Assembly: GCF_002115805.1 (NCBI RefSeq)
Contig: NZ_JFKC01000001.1
Span: forward strand, 186,001 to 250,000
DNA: 64,000 nt
Reading direction: 5' to 3'
From: Marivita geojedonensis
GTDB lineage: Bacteria > Pseudomonadota > Alphaproteobacteria > Rhodobacterales > Rhodobacteraceae
Made by a program: the position numbers and the translations under genes. This document shows positions 29,232-38,022 of this stretch, piece by piece; position 1 is the stretch's first letter, and every line of letters begins with the position of its first letter. A model generated the notes under the pieces. It worked only from the letters and a program-made list of their open reading frames with translations. It made no database searches and was not told the origin of the DNA.

Positions 29232-29917
29232 CATTGATTTCCGTTAAACTCGGTGCCGCGCTTCTGGGCGCGGCACTGCTCTCTGGATGTGACGGGCCCG
29301 GCACCCTCGGCAGCATGTCTCTGCTGGAAAGCGGTGGCGAAACCCCAACCGCCCTTCTGGCCTCCACGCGCCTCGGCCGGGGTGAAATCGTGGTCTTCGG
29401 CCCCGATGGATATTGCATCGACCCGGCCACCCTTCGAACGTCAGGCAGCCGGGGGTTTGCCGCCATTGCCAGCTGCCACATCCTTTCTGGCGGAACGACC
29501 GGTCCGATTGTCGAACCGGTACTGGTGACCGTCACCGTCGGGCCAGCCACCACCGACGCCCCCACCCCGCAGGATCTTGCCGCAGCGCTTGCAACGGAAC
29601 TCCTCGAGTTCCGCGAGCTCAGCGCTCTGGATGTCGGCCGTTTTGCCAGCGGCGGAGAGTCCGCCTTTAACGGCAGTGCGCCGGTCCACTGGCGCGGATC
29701 ATTTTCCTTGGGACCGCACTTGATCGGTCTGACGCTCTATGCTCCTGAAGGCAGTCCGCTCCTTGGCACCCAAGGCGCGGCATTCCTGAACACGGTTTCT
29801 TCACGCATCCGCGCTAAGTCAGAACCGACATCGACACCCAGTGCAGAACAGTCGCAAGCCTCGGCAGACCCGCTTGCAAAACGACTTACCCGTTTATTTG
29901 GACGCGGCAATCTGTAA
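29228..29917 (+). CDS. predicted lipoprotein of unknown function
   Basis: A 229-aa exported protein with a lipoprotein signal peptide: a hydrophobic stretch ending in the lipobox LLSGC (cysteine near residue 20). The mature part has no domain I recognise; it contains a [10 protein letters not shown] segment and ends with a Ser/Thr-rich and then basic tail. The start is taken as GTG 29228, overlapping the ilvD stop (GTGA); TTG 29234 is possible. The tight link with ilvD suggests co-transcription but no shared function is evident. DUF6478-like and small unknown genes follow. Confidence 0.75.
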   Translation: MTLISVKLGAALLGAALLSGCDGPGTLGSMSLLESGGETPTALLASTRLGRGEIVVFGPDGYCIDPATLRTSGSRGFAAIASCHILSGGTTGPIVEPVLVTVTVGPATTDAPTPQDLAAALATELLEFRELSALDVGRFASGGESAFNGSAPVHWRGSFSLGPHLIGLTLYAPEGSPLLGTQGAAFLNTVSSRIRAKSEPTSTPSAEQSQASADPLAKRLTRLFGRGNL

Positions 29918-29979
29918 TAAAGGTGCCGAACCGATGCAGTGAAGCATTGGAAAAAGACATAAGCAGGAGCGAGCAGCTC

Positions 29980-30753
29980 ATGTCGGAGATGAAACCCGGT
30001 CTTCTCGACCGTGTGATCCAGCAATCGGCGCTCATGCGGTTCCGCCGCTGGGCCGAAACCGCGCGTGATGCTGACCTGAGCGATCTGCGACGCAACCGGG
30101 CCGCCGCACGGCGCCTGAAGTTCCATCTCGACGAACTGATACATGTGGCGGACGATCGCCTTGCCTTGCCGGTGGTCGGCAATCAGGCAGTGCCGGTACC
30201 ATATGACGCCGACTGGTCGTGGCGACCGGAACTGTGGTGCGGACCTCTGCCCGTGCAGGGCATCGCATCCGTCGAAAACAAATCCACGCTCGGTCGCGAA
30301 GTGACACTGTTTCACGACTGCACCCATTCCGAGCTGACGCTGCGCCAGCTGCGCAACACCAGCGCCGAGGATCTCGCGGCCTATGGCCTGCGGCTCGAGG
30401 TGTTCCGCTTTGACGGATCTTACCTCTCGCTTGTGATCGACCTTCCGGCCTCCGCCGCCCTGGATCTGCGACGCAAGCACCTCATCCGTTTCGACGCGAT
30501 TGTCGAACTGGAACGTCCTCTGGAAGTGTTCGCGCGCCTCAACGTCCAGCACGGCCCGAACACCGAACAGATCGTGCGCGAACTCCCGATGAACGACCGC
30601 GAACTGGTCGTGGAATTCGACCTTGCCTACACCAAGCTCAACGAGAAGCGGGTAGAGAAGGTCTGGGTCGACCTGATTTTCGAGAACCCGGAGATGAGTC
30701 AAGTAATCCTCCGCGACCTGTTCTTCAGCCGTCGCCCGCGGGCAGAGTTGTGA
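29980..30753 (+). CDS. conserved hypothetical protein, possibly DUF6478 family
   Basis: A 257-aa soluble protein with no signal peptide. Features include an N-terminal basic helix (RFRRWAETARDADLSDL), a WSWRPELWCGPLPVQG motif, and a beta-rich C-terminal half with YTKLNEKRVEKVWVDLIFE. It recalls a Rhodobacteraceae-restricted family annotated as DUF6478; this is from memory and not checked. ATG 29980 has AGGAG upstream; GTG 29923 is the alternative start. It is followed 10 bases later by a small gene of unknown function, and the two probably act together. Confidence 0.7.
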   Translation: MSEMKPGLLDRVIQQSALMRFRRWAETARDADLSDLRRNRAAARRLKFHLDELIHVADDRLALPVVGNQAVPVPYDADWSWRPELWCGPLPVQGIASVENKSTLGREVTLFHDCTHSELTLRQLRNTSAEDLAAYGLRLEVFRFDGSYLSLVIDLPASAALDLRRKHLIRFDAIVELERPLEVFARLNVQHGPNTEQIVRELPMNDRELVVEFDLAYTKLNEKRVEKVWVDLIFENPEMSQVILRDLFFSRRPRAEL

Positions 30754-30763
30754 GGGAAAGAGT

Positions 30764-31141
30764 ATGACCGCCTATTCGCTGTTCAAAGCCCGGTTTTTCG
30801 AAGGTGTCTGGGAAGGCGTGATCGCCGGAGACAGGGACGATGCCCCGCCGCCCGAAATCGACGTGCGCGTGCATGACCGCGAAGTTCCGGATGTGGCAAT
30901 TGAACCGCTTTCCGATCCAGCCTCCTGGCTCCTCAAGGTGCCGGTCCCGGCAAAGATACTGGCCGACGGGGTCCACACCTTTGTGATTTCAGAGGCAAGC
31001 ATCGGCCAGGCGCTTGGCGACTTCTCGATCATTGCCGGAGACGCTGCAGGCGAGGATATCCGAGCCGAAATGGCCCTGCTTCGCGCAGAACTGGACATGC
31101 TGAAACGCTCTTTCCGCAGGCATTGCCGGGAAACGGCGTGA
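30764..31141 (+). CDS. small hypothetical protein, co-transcribed with the preceding gene
   Basis: A 125-aa soluble protein. The N-terminal half is beta-rich, with FFEGVWEGVIAG and VHTFVISEASIGQALGDF; the last 30 residues (about 92-122, AEMALLRAELDMLKRSFRRH) are a likely short coiled coil. No known domain recognised. It begins 10 bases after the DUF6478-like gene, with GGGAAAGAG before its ATG, so it belongs to the same operon. The coiled coil suggests that it oligomerises or binds its partner. Confidence 0.65.
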   Translation: MTAYSLFKARFFEGVWEGVIAGDRDDAPPPEIDVRVHDREVPDVAIEPLSDPASWLLKVPVPAKILADGVHTFVISEASIGQALGDFSIIAGDAAGEDIRAEMALLRAELDMLKRSFRRHCRETA

Positions 31142-31240
31142 CACTCATTCGCCAGTTGCACCGGCGCATTTTCTCAAGCAACCCTCTTTCCTGAAGGCGC
31201 AGCATCCTTACGCTGCTCCAGACAGGAAAGCAGGTCGGCC

Positions 31241-32269
31241 ATGCGCAGCAGCAAAACACTCCATGTGATTTCGGCCCATGCCGAAGGTGAAGTCGGCGAC
31301 GTTATCGTGGGCGGCGTCGCCCCGCCGCCCGGCGACACCGTTTGGGAACAAAGCCGCTGGATCGCGCGCGATCAGACATTGCGCAATTTCGTTCTGAACG
31401 AACCGCGTGGCGGCGTGTTCCGGCACGTCAATCTGCTTGTGCCGCCAAAGCATCAGGACGCGGATGCCGCCTTCATCATCATGGAGCCCGAAGATACGCC
31501 GCCGATGTCAGGCTCGAATTCGATCTGTGTCGCGACCGTCCTCTTGGACGGCGGCATCCTGCCCATGCAGGAACCTGTGACCGAATTCGCCCTGGAAGCG
31601 CCCGGCGGATTGGTCCGCGTGCGGGCCGAGTGCCGCGATGGCAAGGCAGAGCGGATTTTCATTCAGAACGTCCCCAGCTTTGCACAGAAGCTTGCCGCGC
31701 AGCTGGAGGTTCCGGGCCTTGGAACCCTTACAGTGGACACAGCCTATGGCGGCGACAGTTTCGTGATCGTCGATCCTGACGAACTGGGGTTGCGCCTCGT
31801 TCCCGAAGAAGCCCACGAGATTGCGCGGCTGGGCAGCAGGATCACGCGGGCAGCCACCGAGGCGTTGCAGTTCGAACACCCGGAGAATCCGGATTGGACG
31901 CATTTTTCCTTCTGCCTGTTCGCGGGCGCTCTGGCAGAAACTGAAACCGGACTGCAGGCGAAATCCGCTGTCGCCATCCAGCCCGGCAAGGTAGACCGCT
32001 CTCCTACCGGAACAGCGCTGTCAGCGAGGCTGGCCGTCCTGCACGCCCGCGGGCAGATATCGGAAGGCCAGGCATTGACAACCGAGTCCCTTATCGGCTC
32101 CACCTTCACAGGCCGTATCCTCGGGAAAACGACGGTCGGCGGGGCCCCGGCTGTTTTGCCCGAAATCAGCGGGCGAGGATGGATAACCGGTATCCACCAG
32201 CACATGCTCGACCCATCCGATCCGTGGCCCGAAGGGTACCGCCTGAGCGATACCTGGGGCGCACGATAG
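31241..32269 (+). CDS. proline racemase-family protein, probable trans-3-hydroxy-L-proline dehydratase-like
   Basis: A 342-aa member of the proline racemase/hydroxyproline epimerase superfamily. Proline racemase uses two catalytic cysteines, in MCGHG and DRSPCGT contexts. Here these are Ser90 (PPMSGSNS) and Thr256 (VDRSPTGT). The Thr at the second site is known from trans-3-hydroxy-L-proline dehydratases, so a dehydratase or an altered activity is more likely than racemisation. The rest of the fold, with [12 protein letters not shown] and the C-terminal [11 protein letters not shown], is intact. It stands alone with its own upstream region of about 100 bases. No hydroxyproline catabolic genes flank it. 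Confidence 0.85.
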   Translation: MRSSKTLHVISAHAEGEVGDVIVGGVAPPPGDTVWEQSRWIARDQTLRNFVLNEPRGGVFRHVNLLVPPKHQDADAAFIIMEPEDTPPMSGSNSICVATVLLDGGILPMQEPVTEFALEAPGGLVRVRAECRDGKAERIFIQNVPSFAQKLAAQLEVPGLGTLTVDTAYGGDSFVIVDPDELGLRLVPEEAHEIARLGSRITRAATEALQFEHPENPDWTHFSFCLFAGALAETETGLQAKSAVAIQPGKVDRSPTGTALSARLAVLHARGQISEGQALTTESLIGSTFTGRILGKTTVGGAPAVLPEISGRGWITGIHQHMLDPSDPWPEGYRLSDTWGAR

Positions 32270-32346
32270 CCTGCCCTTTCCGACCGTCCCCGGCACCTGT
32301 ATCGTGACCGAGACGCACTTTCCCGCTGCAGAAATACGAGGCCCGA

Positions 32347-33087
32347 TTGGAATACTGGATAGTCGCAGCGCTCGCGGCCTTTCTGATGGGGCTGTCGAAG
32401 GGCGGTGTACCCATGATCGCGCTGCTTTCGGTGCCGCTCATGTCCCTGTTCATGGACCCGGCCCTCGCGGCGGGACTGCTGCTTCCAATCTACATCGTTG
32501 CCGACATCTATGCGGTCTACCTTTTCCGCCGGGCATTCTCAGCCCGAAACCTTAAAATTCTGCTGCCCGGAGCCATTGCCGGCATCCTTCTCGGTTATGG
32601 GGCCGTGGCCTATGTGCCCGGTGATGTGGTCAAACTTCTGGTGGCCGCAATCGGCCTGTCCTACCTCATCAGCGCCCTGCGCAGCCGCTTTTCGAAACAC
32701 GAGGTACCGGCAAAACCGGCGGATGTGCCGCGCGGGCTCTTCTGGGGCACGCTGACCGGTTTGACGAGCTATATTTCCCACGCCGGAGGCCCGCCCTTTC
32801 AGGCCTATGTGCTGCCACAGAAACTCGACAAAATGGTCTATCTCGGGACCACGACGATCTTTTTCACAGTGGTGAACCTTCTCAAGGTGCCGCCCTTCAT
32901 TCTTGCCGGACAGATCACCTGGGACAGCGCCATTCAGGCGGTTTGGTTGGCCCCGGCAGCACTCGCAGGCGCCTGGAGCGGAGCTGCGATTTCGCGTCGC
33001 CTGCCCGAAAAGATGTTCTTTCTGCTCGTCGAAATCGCCCTCGCGGTGGTCTCCGCAAAGCTGGTCTATGAGGTTCTTGTCCGCTAG
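32347..33087 (+). CDS. TauE/SafE (TSUP) family membrane protein
   Basis: A 246-aa inner-membrane protein with about seven or eight hydrophobic segments and the TSUP landmarks GLSKGGVPM near the N-terminus and SHAGGPPFQAYVLPQ in the middle. Family members export sulfite, sulfoacetate or other organosulfur and organic anions; the substrate here is unknown. TTG at 32347 is taken as the start because GAGG sits five bases upstream and no ATG precedes the first membrane segment. Confidence 0.85.
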   Translation: MEYWIVAALAAFLMGLSKGGVPMIALLSVPLMSLFMDPALAAGLLLPIYIVADIYAVYLFRRAFSARNLKILLPGAIAGILLGYGAVAYVPGDVVKLLVAAIGLSYLISALRSRFSKHEVPAKPADVPRGLFWGTLTGLTSYISHAGGPPFQAYVLPQKLDKMVYLGTTTIFFTVVNLLKVPPFILAGQITWDSAIQAVWLAPAALAGAWSGAAISRRLPEKMFFLLVEIALAVVSAKLVYEVLVR

Positions 33088-33160
33088 CGTCACCACCTCA
33101 TGCGATTGACCTTCCCGCATCGCACAGGCAGTCTTGCGGCAACCCTGAACCGGAGAACCT

Positions 33161-34075
33161 ATGTCCCCGCTGCGTGGCATGGCGCTGAAGCTCAGCGCCG
33201 TCTTTCTATTCGTGATCATGGCATCGCTCATCAAGGCCAGCTCGGATGTGGTTCCAGCGGGTGAGGCGGTGTTCTTCCGGTCGTTCTTTGCCCTGCCCGT
33301 CATCCTTGGCTGGCTGGCGTTCCGGCGTGAGCTGAGCACCGGACTGCGAACACGCAACCCCATGGGACACCTGTGGCGCGGCATGTTCGGCGTCAGCGCA
33401 ATGGCCTGCGGCTTTGCCGCGCTCGGATTGCTCCCGCTGCCGGAAGTAACCGTTCTGGGCTACGCTGCACCCATCATGACGGTGATCTTCGCCGCCTTGC
33501 TTCTGGGCGAAAAAATCCGGCTGGTCCGCATGTCGGCAGTTGCGATCGGGCTGGTCGGGGTCGTGATCGTGATGCTTCCACAGTTGGGCAACGAAGAACT
33601 TGGCACCGCGGCGCGTTGGGGTGTGGCGCTGGTTCTCGCGTCGGCAACTCTGCGGGCGCTGGCCCATGTGCATATCCGCAAACTGGTACAGAACGAAACG
33701 ACCTCTGCAGTGGTGTTCTACTTCGCCGCGACGGCCTCCTGCCTGTCACTTCTGACAGCGCCCTTCGGCTGGGTGATGCCCGACGCGATCACCGCAAGCC
33801 AGCTGATCGGCGCGGGGTTCATCGGTGGGGTTGCGCAGATCCTGCTGACGTCCTCCTATCGCCATGCCGAGGCGGCGTTCCTCGCACCTTTCGACTACGC
33901 CTCCATCCTCTTCGCGCTGGTCATCGGCTATACGATCTTCGACGAAATACCGACGATCCATACGCTCATCGGGTCGGTGGTCATCATCGGCGCAGGCGTT
34001 CTGATCATCTGGCGCGAACGCCAGCTTGGGGTCAAACGAGGACCCGCCCGATCCAACCTGACGCCGCAGGGCTGA
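33161..34075 (+). CDS. EamA/DMT-family transporter
   Basis: A 304-aa inner-membrane protein with ten hydrophobic segments in two EamA repeats (about 8-140 and 150-285). It contains the typical EAVFFRSFFALP opening helix and GYAAPIMTVIFAALLLGE at the end of the first repeat. Substrate unknown. It lies between the TSUP gene (73 bases) and accD (65 bases), with no functional hint. Confidence 0.87.
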   Translation: MSPLRGMALKLSAVFLFVIMASLIKASSDVVPAGEAVFFRSFFALPVILGWLAFRRELSTGLRTRNPMGHLWRGMFGVSAMACGFAALGLLPLPEVTVLGYAAPIMTVIFAALLLGEKIRLVRMSAVAIGLVGVVIVMLPQLGNEELGTAARWGVALVLASATLRALAHVHIRKLVQNETTSAVVFYFAATASCLSLLTAPFGWVMPDAITASQLIGAGFIGGVAQILLTSSYRHAEAAFLAPFDYASILFALVIGYTIFDEIPTIHTLIGSVVIIGAGVLIIWRERQLGVKRGPARSNLTPQG

Positions 34076-34140
34076 TTGCATTTCCGGTCCGAGGGTCTTA
34101 GATCACGACGAGCTAAGTCAGGGTGACGGGAGCCGCCTGA

Positions 34141-35073
34141 ATGAACTGGATCACCAACTACGTCCGACCCCGGATCAACTCGATCTTCTCGCGCCGCGAG
34201 ATTCCCGAGAACCTCTGGGTCAAGTGCGACGACTGCGGCACCATGCTGTTCCACCGTGAAATGTCGGACAACCTCAATGTCTGCACGAATTGCGGCCACC
34301 ACATGAACATCACGCCGCGCGAACGGTTCCAGGGTCTGTTCGACGGCGGCATCTTCACCGAGGTCGAGGTCCCCGAACCCCTATCCGATCCGCTGCATTT
34401 CCGCGATCAGAAGAAATACCCCGACCGCATGAAGGCCGCCCAGAAAGCGACTGGCGAGAAAGAGGCGATGCTCGTCGCCACCGGCGAGATCGGCCGCACG
34501 CCCATCGTCGCTGCGGCCCAGGACTTCAGCTTCATGGCCGGTTCCATGGGCATGTATGTCGGCAACGCCATCATCGCCGCCGCCGAGAAAGCCGTCGAAC
34601 TCCGCCGCCCGCTGGTGTTGTTTTCTGCCGCCGGCGGCGCGCGCATGCAGGAAGGCATCCTCAGCCTGATGCAGATGCCCCGAACCACCGTCGCCGTGCA
34701 GATGCTCAAAGAAGCGAACCTGCCCTATATCGTCGTGCTGACGCACCCGACGACCGGCGGTGTGACCGCGTCCTACGCCATGCTGGGTGACATCCAGATC
34801 GCCGAACCCGGCGCGCTGATCTGTTTCGCCGGGCCACGCGTGATCGAACAGACCATCCGTGAAAAGCTGCCCGAGGGTTTCCAGCGCGCAGAATACCTGC
34901 TCGAACACGGTATGCTAGACCGCGTCACGGACCGCCGCAAACTGCGCGATGAGCTGGTGCAGATCATCCGCATGCTGATGCACATGCCGCCCCCCGTGGC
35001 GGGCGACCTGCCCGCCCCCAGCGCTGCGGACACCACGCCGGCAGACCCGGCCCCCGCTGACCAGAAATCATGA
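34141..35073 (+). CDS. accD: acetyl-CoA carboxylase carboxyltransferase subunit beta
   Basis: Zinc-binding beta subunit of acetyl-CoA carboxylase, which with AccA moves the carboxyl group from biotin to acetyl-CoA to make malonyl-CoA. At 310 aa it has the four-cysteine zinc ribbon Cys29, Cys32, Cys48, Cys51 and the carboxyltransferase core with [11 protein letters not shown] and [16 protein letters not shown]. The last 25 residues are a Pro/Ala-rich tail. It is translationally coupled to folC by an ATGA overlap at 35070-35073. Confidence 0.97.
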   Translation: MNWITNYVRPRINSIFSRREIPENLWVKCDDCGTMLFHREMSDNLNVCTNCGHHMNITPRERFQGLFDGGIFTEVEVPEPLSDPLHFRDQKKYPDRMKAAQKATGEKEAMLVATGEIGRTPIVAAAQDFSFMAGSMGMYVGNAIIAAAEKAVELRRPLVLFSAAGGARMQEGILSLMQMPRTTVAVQMLKEANLPYIVVLTHPTTGGVTASYAMLGDIQIAEPGALICFAGPRVIEQTIREKLPEGFQRAEYLLEHGMLDRVTDRRKLRDELVQIIRMLMHMPPPVAGDLPAPSAADTTPADPAPADQKS

Positions 35074-36347
35074 CCGCACAAACCGGGTCGGACGTCATCC
35101 TTGACCGGATGATGTCCCTTCATCCCAAGGTGATCGACCTCACCCTGGACCGCGTCTGGACGCTGCTTGCGGCGCTCGACCATCCCGAGCGCAAACTGCC
35201 ACCGGTGATCCACATTGCCGGAACCAACGGCAAGGGATCAACCCAAGCGATGATCCGCGCCGGTCTCGAAGCCGCTGGAAAAAGCGTGCACGCCTATACG
35301 TCTCCGCATCTGGCTCGCTTTCACGAACGCATCCGCCTTGCCGGAGAGCTCATCACCGAAGCGCACCTGACCGAGGTGCTGGACGAATGCTACCGCGCCA
35401 ATGATGGCGCCAACATCACGTATTTCGAGATCACCACATGCGCCGCGCTGCTGGCCTTTGCCCGCACACAAGCCGATTACACGCTGCTCGAGGTTGGCCT
35501 CGGCGGACGGCTCGATGCCACCAACGTAATCGACACCCCGGCGCTGACGGTCATCACCCCCGTGTCGATGGACCACGAAGGCTTCCTCGGCGACACGCTT
35601 GCCAAGATCGCGGGCGAAAAAGCCGGGATCATCAAGCGCGGTGTGCCCTGTGTCGTCGGCCCGCAAGACGATGAGGCGATGGAGGTGATCGAAGCGCAGG
35701 CCGCCCGCCTTGGCGCACCACTCCTCGCCTACGGGCAACACTGGCACGTGTCAGAGGAACGCGGACGGCTCGTTTATCAGGACGAAACCGGCCTGCTCGA
35801 TCTCGACCTGCCCAACCTGCCGGGCCAGCATCAGATCCAGAACGCAGGCGCAGCGCTTGCGGCGCTCCGGCACCTGAACATGCCCGAGGCATCTTTCGAC
35901 GGCGCGGTGCAAGACGCTTACTGGCCCGCGCGGATGCAGCATCTGAAAGGCACGCCGCTCAACGACCTTGCCCCCAAGGCTGACCTTTGGCTCGATGGCG
36001 GGCACAACCCCGCTGCGGGCGAAGCACTGGCGCTGCACCTGCGCAGCCTGCCAAAGCGTCCGACCTACATGATTTGCGGGATGCTCAACACCAAGGACGT
36101 GCGCGGCTACCTGCGACCGCTTGCCGGTGTGGCGGATCACCTGACCGCAATTTCCATTCCCGGGGAACCCAACACCCTAAGCGCAGACGACACGGCTCAA
36201 GCCGCGCGCGATGTCGGACTGACCGCGCAGGAAGCGCAAAACGTCGAAGAGGCACTTGGCTGGATCGCGGAAACCGACCCGCAGGCCCGCGTCCTGATCT
36301 GCGGATCCCTCTACCTCGCAGGACATGTTTTGCGGATGATCGGCTGA
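35070..36347 (+). CDS. folC: bifunctional folylpolyglutamate/dihydrofolate synthase
   Basis: ATP-dependent ligase that joins glutamate to dihydropteroate and to folates. It has 425 aa, the P-loop GTNGKGS (51-57), the [13 protein letters not shown] segment and the magnesium/ATP-binding region with DHEGFLGDT. The C-terminal domain contains [13 protein letters not shown]. The ATG overlaps the accD stop. accD-folC pairing is common across proteobacteria. Transcription of the next gene appears to restart from its own promoter. Confidence 0.96.
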   Translation: MTAQTGSDVILDRMMSLHPKVIDLTLDRVWTLLAALDHPERKLPPVIHIAGTNGKGSTQAMIRAGLEAAGKSVHAYTSPHLARFHERIRLAGELITEAHLTEVLDECYRANDGANITYFEITTCAALLAFARTQADYTLLEVGLGGRLDATNVIDTPALTVITPVSMDHEGFLGDTLAKIAGEKAGIIKRGVPCVVGPQDDEAMEVIEAQAARLGAPLLAYGQHWHVSEERGRLVYQDETGLLDLDLPNLPGQHQIQNAGAALAALRHLNMPEASFDGAVQDAYWPARMQHLKGTPLNDLAPKADLWLDGGHNPAAGEALALHLRSLPKRPTYMICGMLNTKDVRGYLRPLAGVADHLTAISIPGEPNTLSADDTAQAARDVGLTAQEAQNVEEALGWIAETDPQARVLICGSLYLAGHVLRMIG

Positions 36348-36374
36348 CCTAAATCTGGGTCGGGTCGCTTTATA

Positions 36375-36404
36375 TTGACCGAAAAGGCTTAAATCACCTA
36401 TATA
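36375..36404 (+). promoter_or_regulatory. strong candidate sigma-70 promoter for the rhodanese-like/LysM genes
   Basis: TTGACC (36375-36380), an 18-base spacer, then TATATA (36399-36404), in an AT-rich stretch after folC and about 50 bases before the next ATG. One of the best promoter matches in the window. Confidence 0.55.
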
Positions 36405-36455
36405 TCGTTAAAAAAGAGCAGTGTCCGCACAAACGCGAGACGAATAGGTGGCAAG

Positions 36456-37040
36456 ATGGTATCGGTAGGACGTGTCGCAAGTGCGGCTGTCATCGCTGCA
36501 GGTGGCCCGCTGTTTGCCCAGTCGGCAGCGATCACCGAAGAGGCCAGCACGTTCAGCTTTTCGATGAACGGGGCCGAGATGATCGTGTCCCGCTCCGGCC
36601 CTTCCTGCCCGTCCTCCTGTATTCAACCCATGATCGCCGCAGCCGGTGTTGACACGCTGGGAGAACTCGAAGTGATCGGCTTCATGCAATCCGTAGTCAG
36701 CGCAGGCTCCGGCCTCCTTATTGATGTTCGCATGCCCGCGATCTTCTCCTCCGGATCGCTCCCAAGCGCCGTCAATGTCCCTGTGGCCACGTTCAGCCCG
36801 GACAACCCCTATCTGGGCGATCTTCTCTCTGCGCTTGGCGTGCAGGAGACCGGAAGCTCCCGGAATTTCGACCGTGCGTTCAACCTCGCGGTCTTTGGCG
36901 GTGGTCCGGATGATGGCGATGTGCGCGATGCAATCGCCCACCTGATCAACGCCGGCTATCCTACCTCCAAGATCAAGTATTACCGGAGCGGCATCTCCGG
37001 ATGGTCCACACTGGGTCTCAATATTGCGGTCGGCCAATGA
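36456..37040 (+). CDS. secreted rhodanese-like protein without catalytic cysteine
   Basis: A 194-aa exported protein: a signal peptide of about 21-24 residues (ending LFAQSA), a CPSSC pair (Cys51, Cys55), then a rhodanese-like domain (about 70-190). The fold landmarks are LLIDVRMPAIFSSGSLPSA and the late GYPTSKIKYYRSGISGW. The loop that carries the sulfur-accepting cysteine in rhodaneses (usually after V-x-Y) reads LAVFGGGPDDG here, so Cys is missing. It therefore cannot be a classic sulfurtransferase and may bind rather than catalyse. Its stop overlaps the LysM gene start by four bases. Confidence 0.75.
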   Translation: MVSVGRVASAAVIAAGGPLFAQSAAITEEASTFSFSMNGAEMIVSRSGPSCPSSCIQPMIAAAGVDTLGELEVIGFMQSVVSAGSGLLIDVRMPAIFSSGSLPSAVNVPVATFSPDNPYLGDLLSALGVQETGSSRNFDRAFNLAVFGGGPDDGDVRDAIAHLINAGYPTSKIKYYRSGISGWSTLGLNIAVGQ

Positions 37041-37669
37041 CCGAGCCAACCAGAAAATCCGGCCTGATCCGCATGGTGCTCATGGGCAGCGCCTTCGTTG
37101 CCTTGACGATTGTGCTGCTGGTGTTTCAACCCGGCTCGCCGCGCAACACACAGTCCACCGCCCTTTTCGAAGAGGCCAATACCGTGACCCGCGTGGCCGA
37201 ACCGTTGACCAAGGTCATTGATACCACGGCGCCTCCTGCCCTGGCTCCCGTCACAGAACCGGTTCAACCAACTCTGGCCTCTGATGCATCCGCGCCCAGT
37301 ACGATGCGCGACATGACCTTTAGTGCGATCTCCGATCTGAAGTCGGTCACAACAGGAGAAGCCCCGGCGCCCGGCCAGCCCGGAAGCCTCCTGCACAGCG
37401 TCGTGCAACGCAGCATGGCCAACAGCGCCGCCCCAGGCACGCAGGTCATCACCAAGCCATCAGAGATCGAACCGATACGCAGCGAAACGCCGCGCTTTCC
37501 AGCGACGGCAGCGTATTTCGTGCGGCCCGGAGATACGTTGAGCAGCATCGCGCAGGAGGTCTATGGCGACAGCGCCATGTCCTCAGAGATCTATGCGAAC
37601 AACACCGATATAATGGCCCGCCCAGACAGTCTGCGCGCGGGAATGGTGCTGAAACTTCCGGCTCCATAG
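37037..37669 (+). CDS. membrane-anchored LysM domain protein
   Basis: A 210-aa protein with one N-terminal membrane segment (about 13-30), a long Thr/Pro/Ala-rich linker (about 32-150) and a C-terminal LysM domain (about 158-208: YFVRPGDTLSSIAQEVYG). LysM binds peptidoglycan, so the protein should bridge the inner membrane and the cell wall. ATG 37037 overlaps the stop of the rhodanese-like gene, so the two exported proteins are made together and may form a periplasmic pair. Confidence 0.82.
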   Translation: MTEPTRKSGLIRMVLMGSAFVALTIVLLVFQPGSPRNTQSTALFEEANTVTRVAEPLTKVIDTTAPPALAPVTEPVQPTLASDASAPSTMRDMTFSAISDLKSVTTGEAPAPGQPGSLLHSVVQRSMANSAAPGTQVITKPSEIEPIRSETPRFPATAAYFVRPGDTLSSIAQEVYGDSAMSSEIYANNTDIMARPDSLRAGMVLKLPAP

Positions 37670-37739
37670 CACACAATATCTAGAAAAATGCGCCACAGAT
37701 AGAAAAGTTCCCTTGCCAGTCACCTAAATGTTGACCGGT

Positions 37740-37781
37740 GCGAATCACTATGGCACAAACTGGTCAGACTTCGTGATTTGC
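37740..37781 (+). repeat. inverted repeat in the intergenic region (possible RNA stem)
   Basis: GCGAATCAC (37740-37748) can pair with GTGATTTGC (37773-37781) over nine pairs, including one G-U, with a 24-base loop. It lies in the 353-base gap between the LysM gene and zapE, upstream of a small ORF and a strong terminator. Confidence 0.35.
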
Positions 37782-37815
37782 TGGAAAAGCGAACGCGGAA
37801 TGGGGGATTTTGACG

Positions 37816-37956
37816 GTGACTTCTGGTACTCACTCCTTTTCGGGCGACACGCATTTTGGCGTCCTGAACCGTGCGGCCGCGGCACCTTCCAACCACCAAC
37901 TCCAAGACGACCATACCTCGGGCGCCCCCTCGCGCCTCCATCGACGTAAGGCATAG
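37816..37956 (+). CDS. possible small ORF of 46 codons (uncertain)
   Basis: A GTG-initiated frame of 46 codons with GGGGGA eight bases upstream, ending TAG 40 bases before a strong terminator. The peptide begins VTSGTHSFSGDTHFGV and ends in a basic RLHRRKA. It has no membrane segment and no family I recognise. It is the only ORF with a proper ribosome site in this gap, but conservation is unknown, and the same stretch could instead be a small RNA. Treat as a hypothesis. Confidence 0.25.
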   Translation: MTSGTHSFSGDTHFGVLNRAAAAPSNHQLQDDHTSGAPSRLHRRKA

Positions 37957-37995
37957 CAAGGACCTGAACACAGGCGAGATACATCGAGCAGCCTT

Positions 37996-38020
37996 GAGGT
38001 CCTTCGGGACCTCTTTTTTT
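37996..38020 (+). terminator. strong rho-independent terminator
   Basis: GAGGTCC, tetraloop TTCG, GGACCTC, then seven Ts. This is the best terminator in the window. It points rightward, so it ends a plus-strand transcript from the 37.7-38.0 kb gap or from the LysM gene 330 bases upstream. An extra GGACCT at 37960-37965 could pair with its left arm. Confidence 0.85.
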
Positions 38021-38022
38021 CG

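Noticed and set aside
37670-38022. tmRNA, 6S RNA or RNase P RNA in the gap
   Set aside because: No tag-peptide codons, T-loop sequence or other conserved core of those RNAs could be found; only a stem and a terminator are visible.
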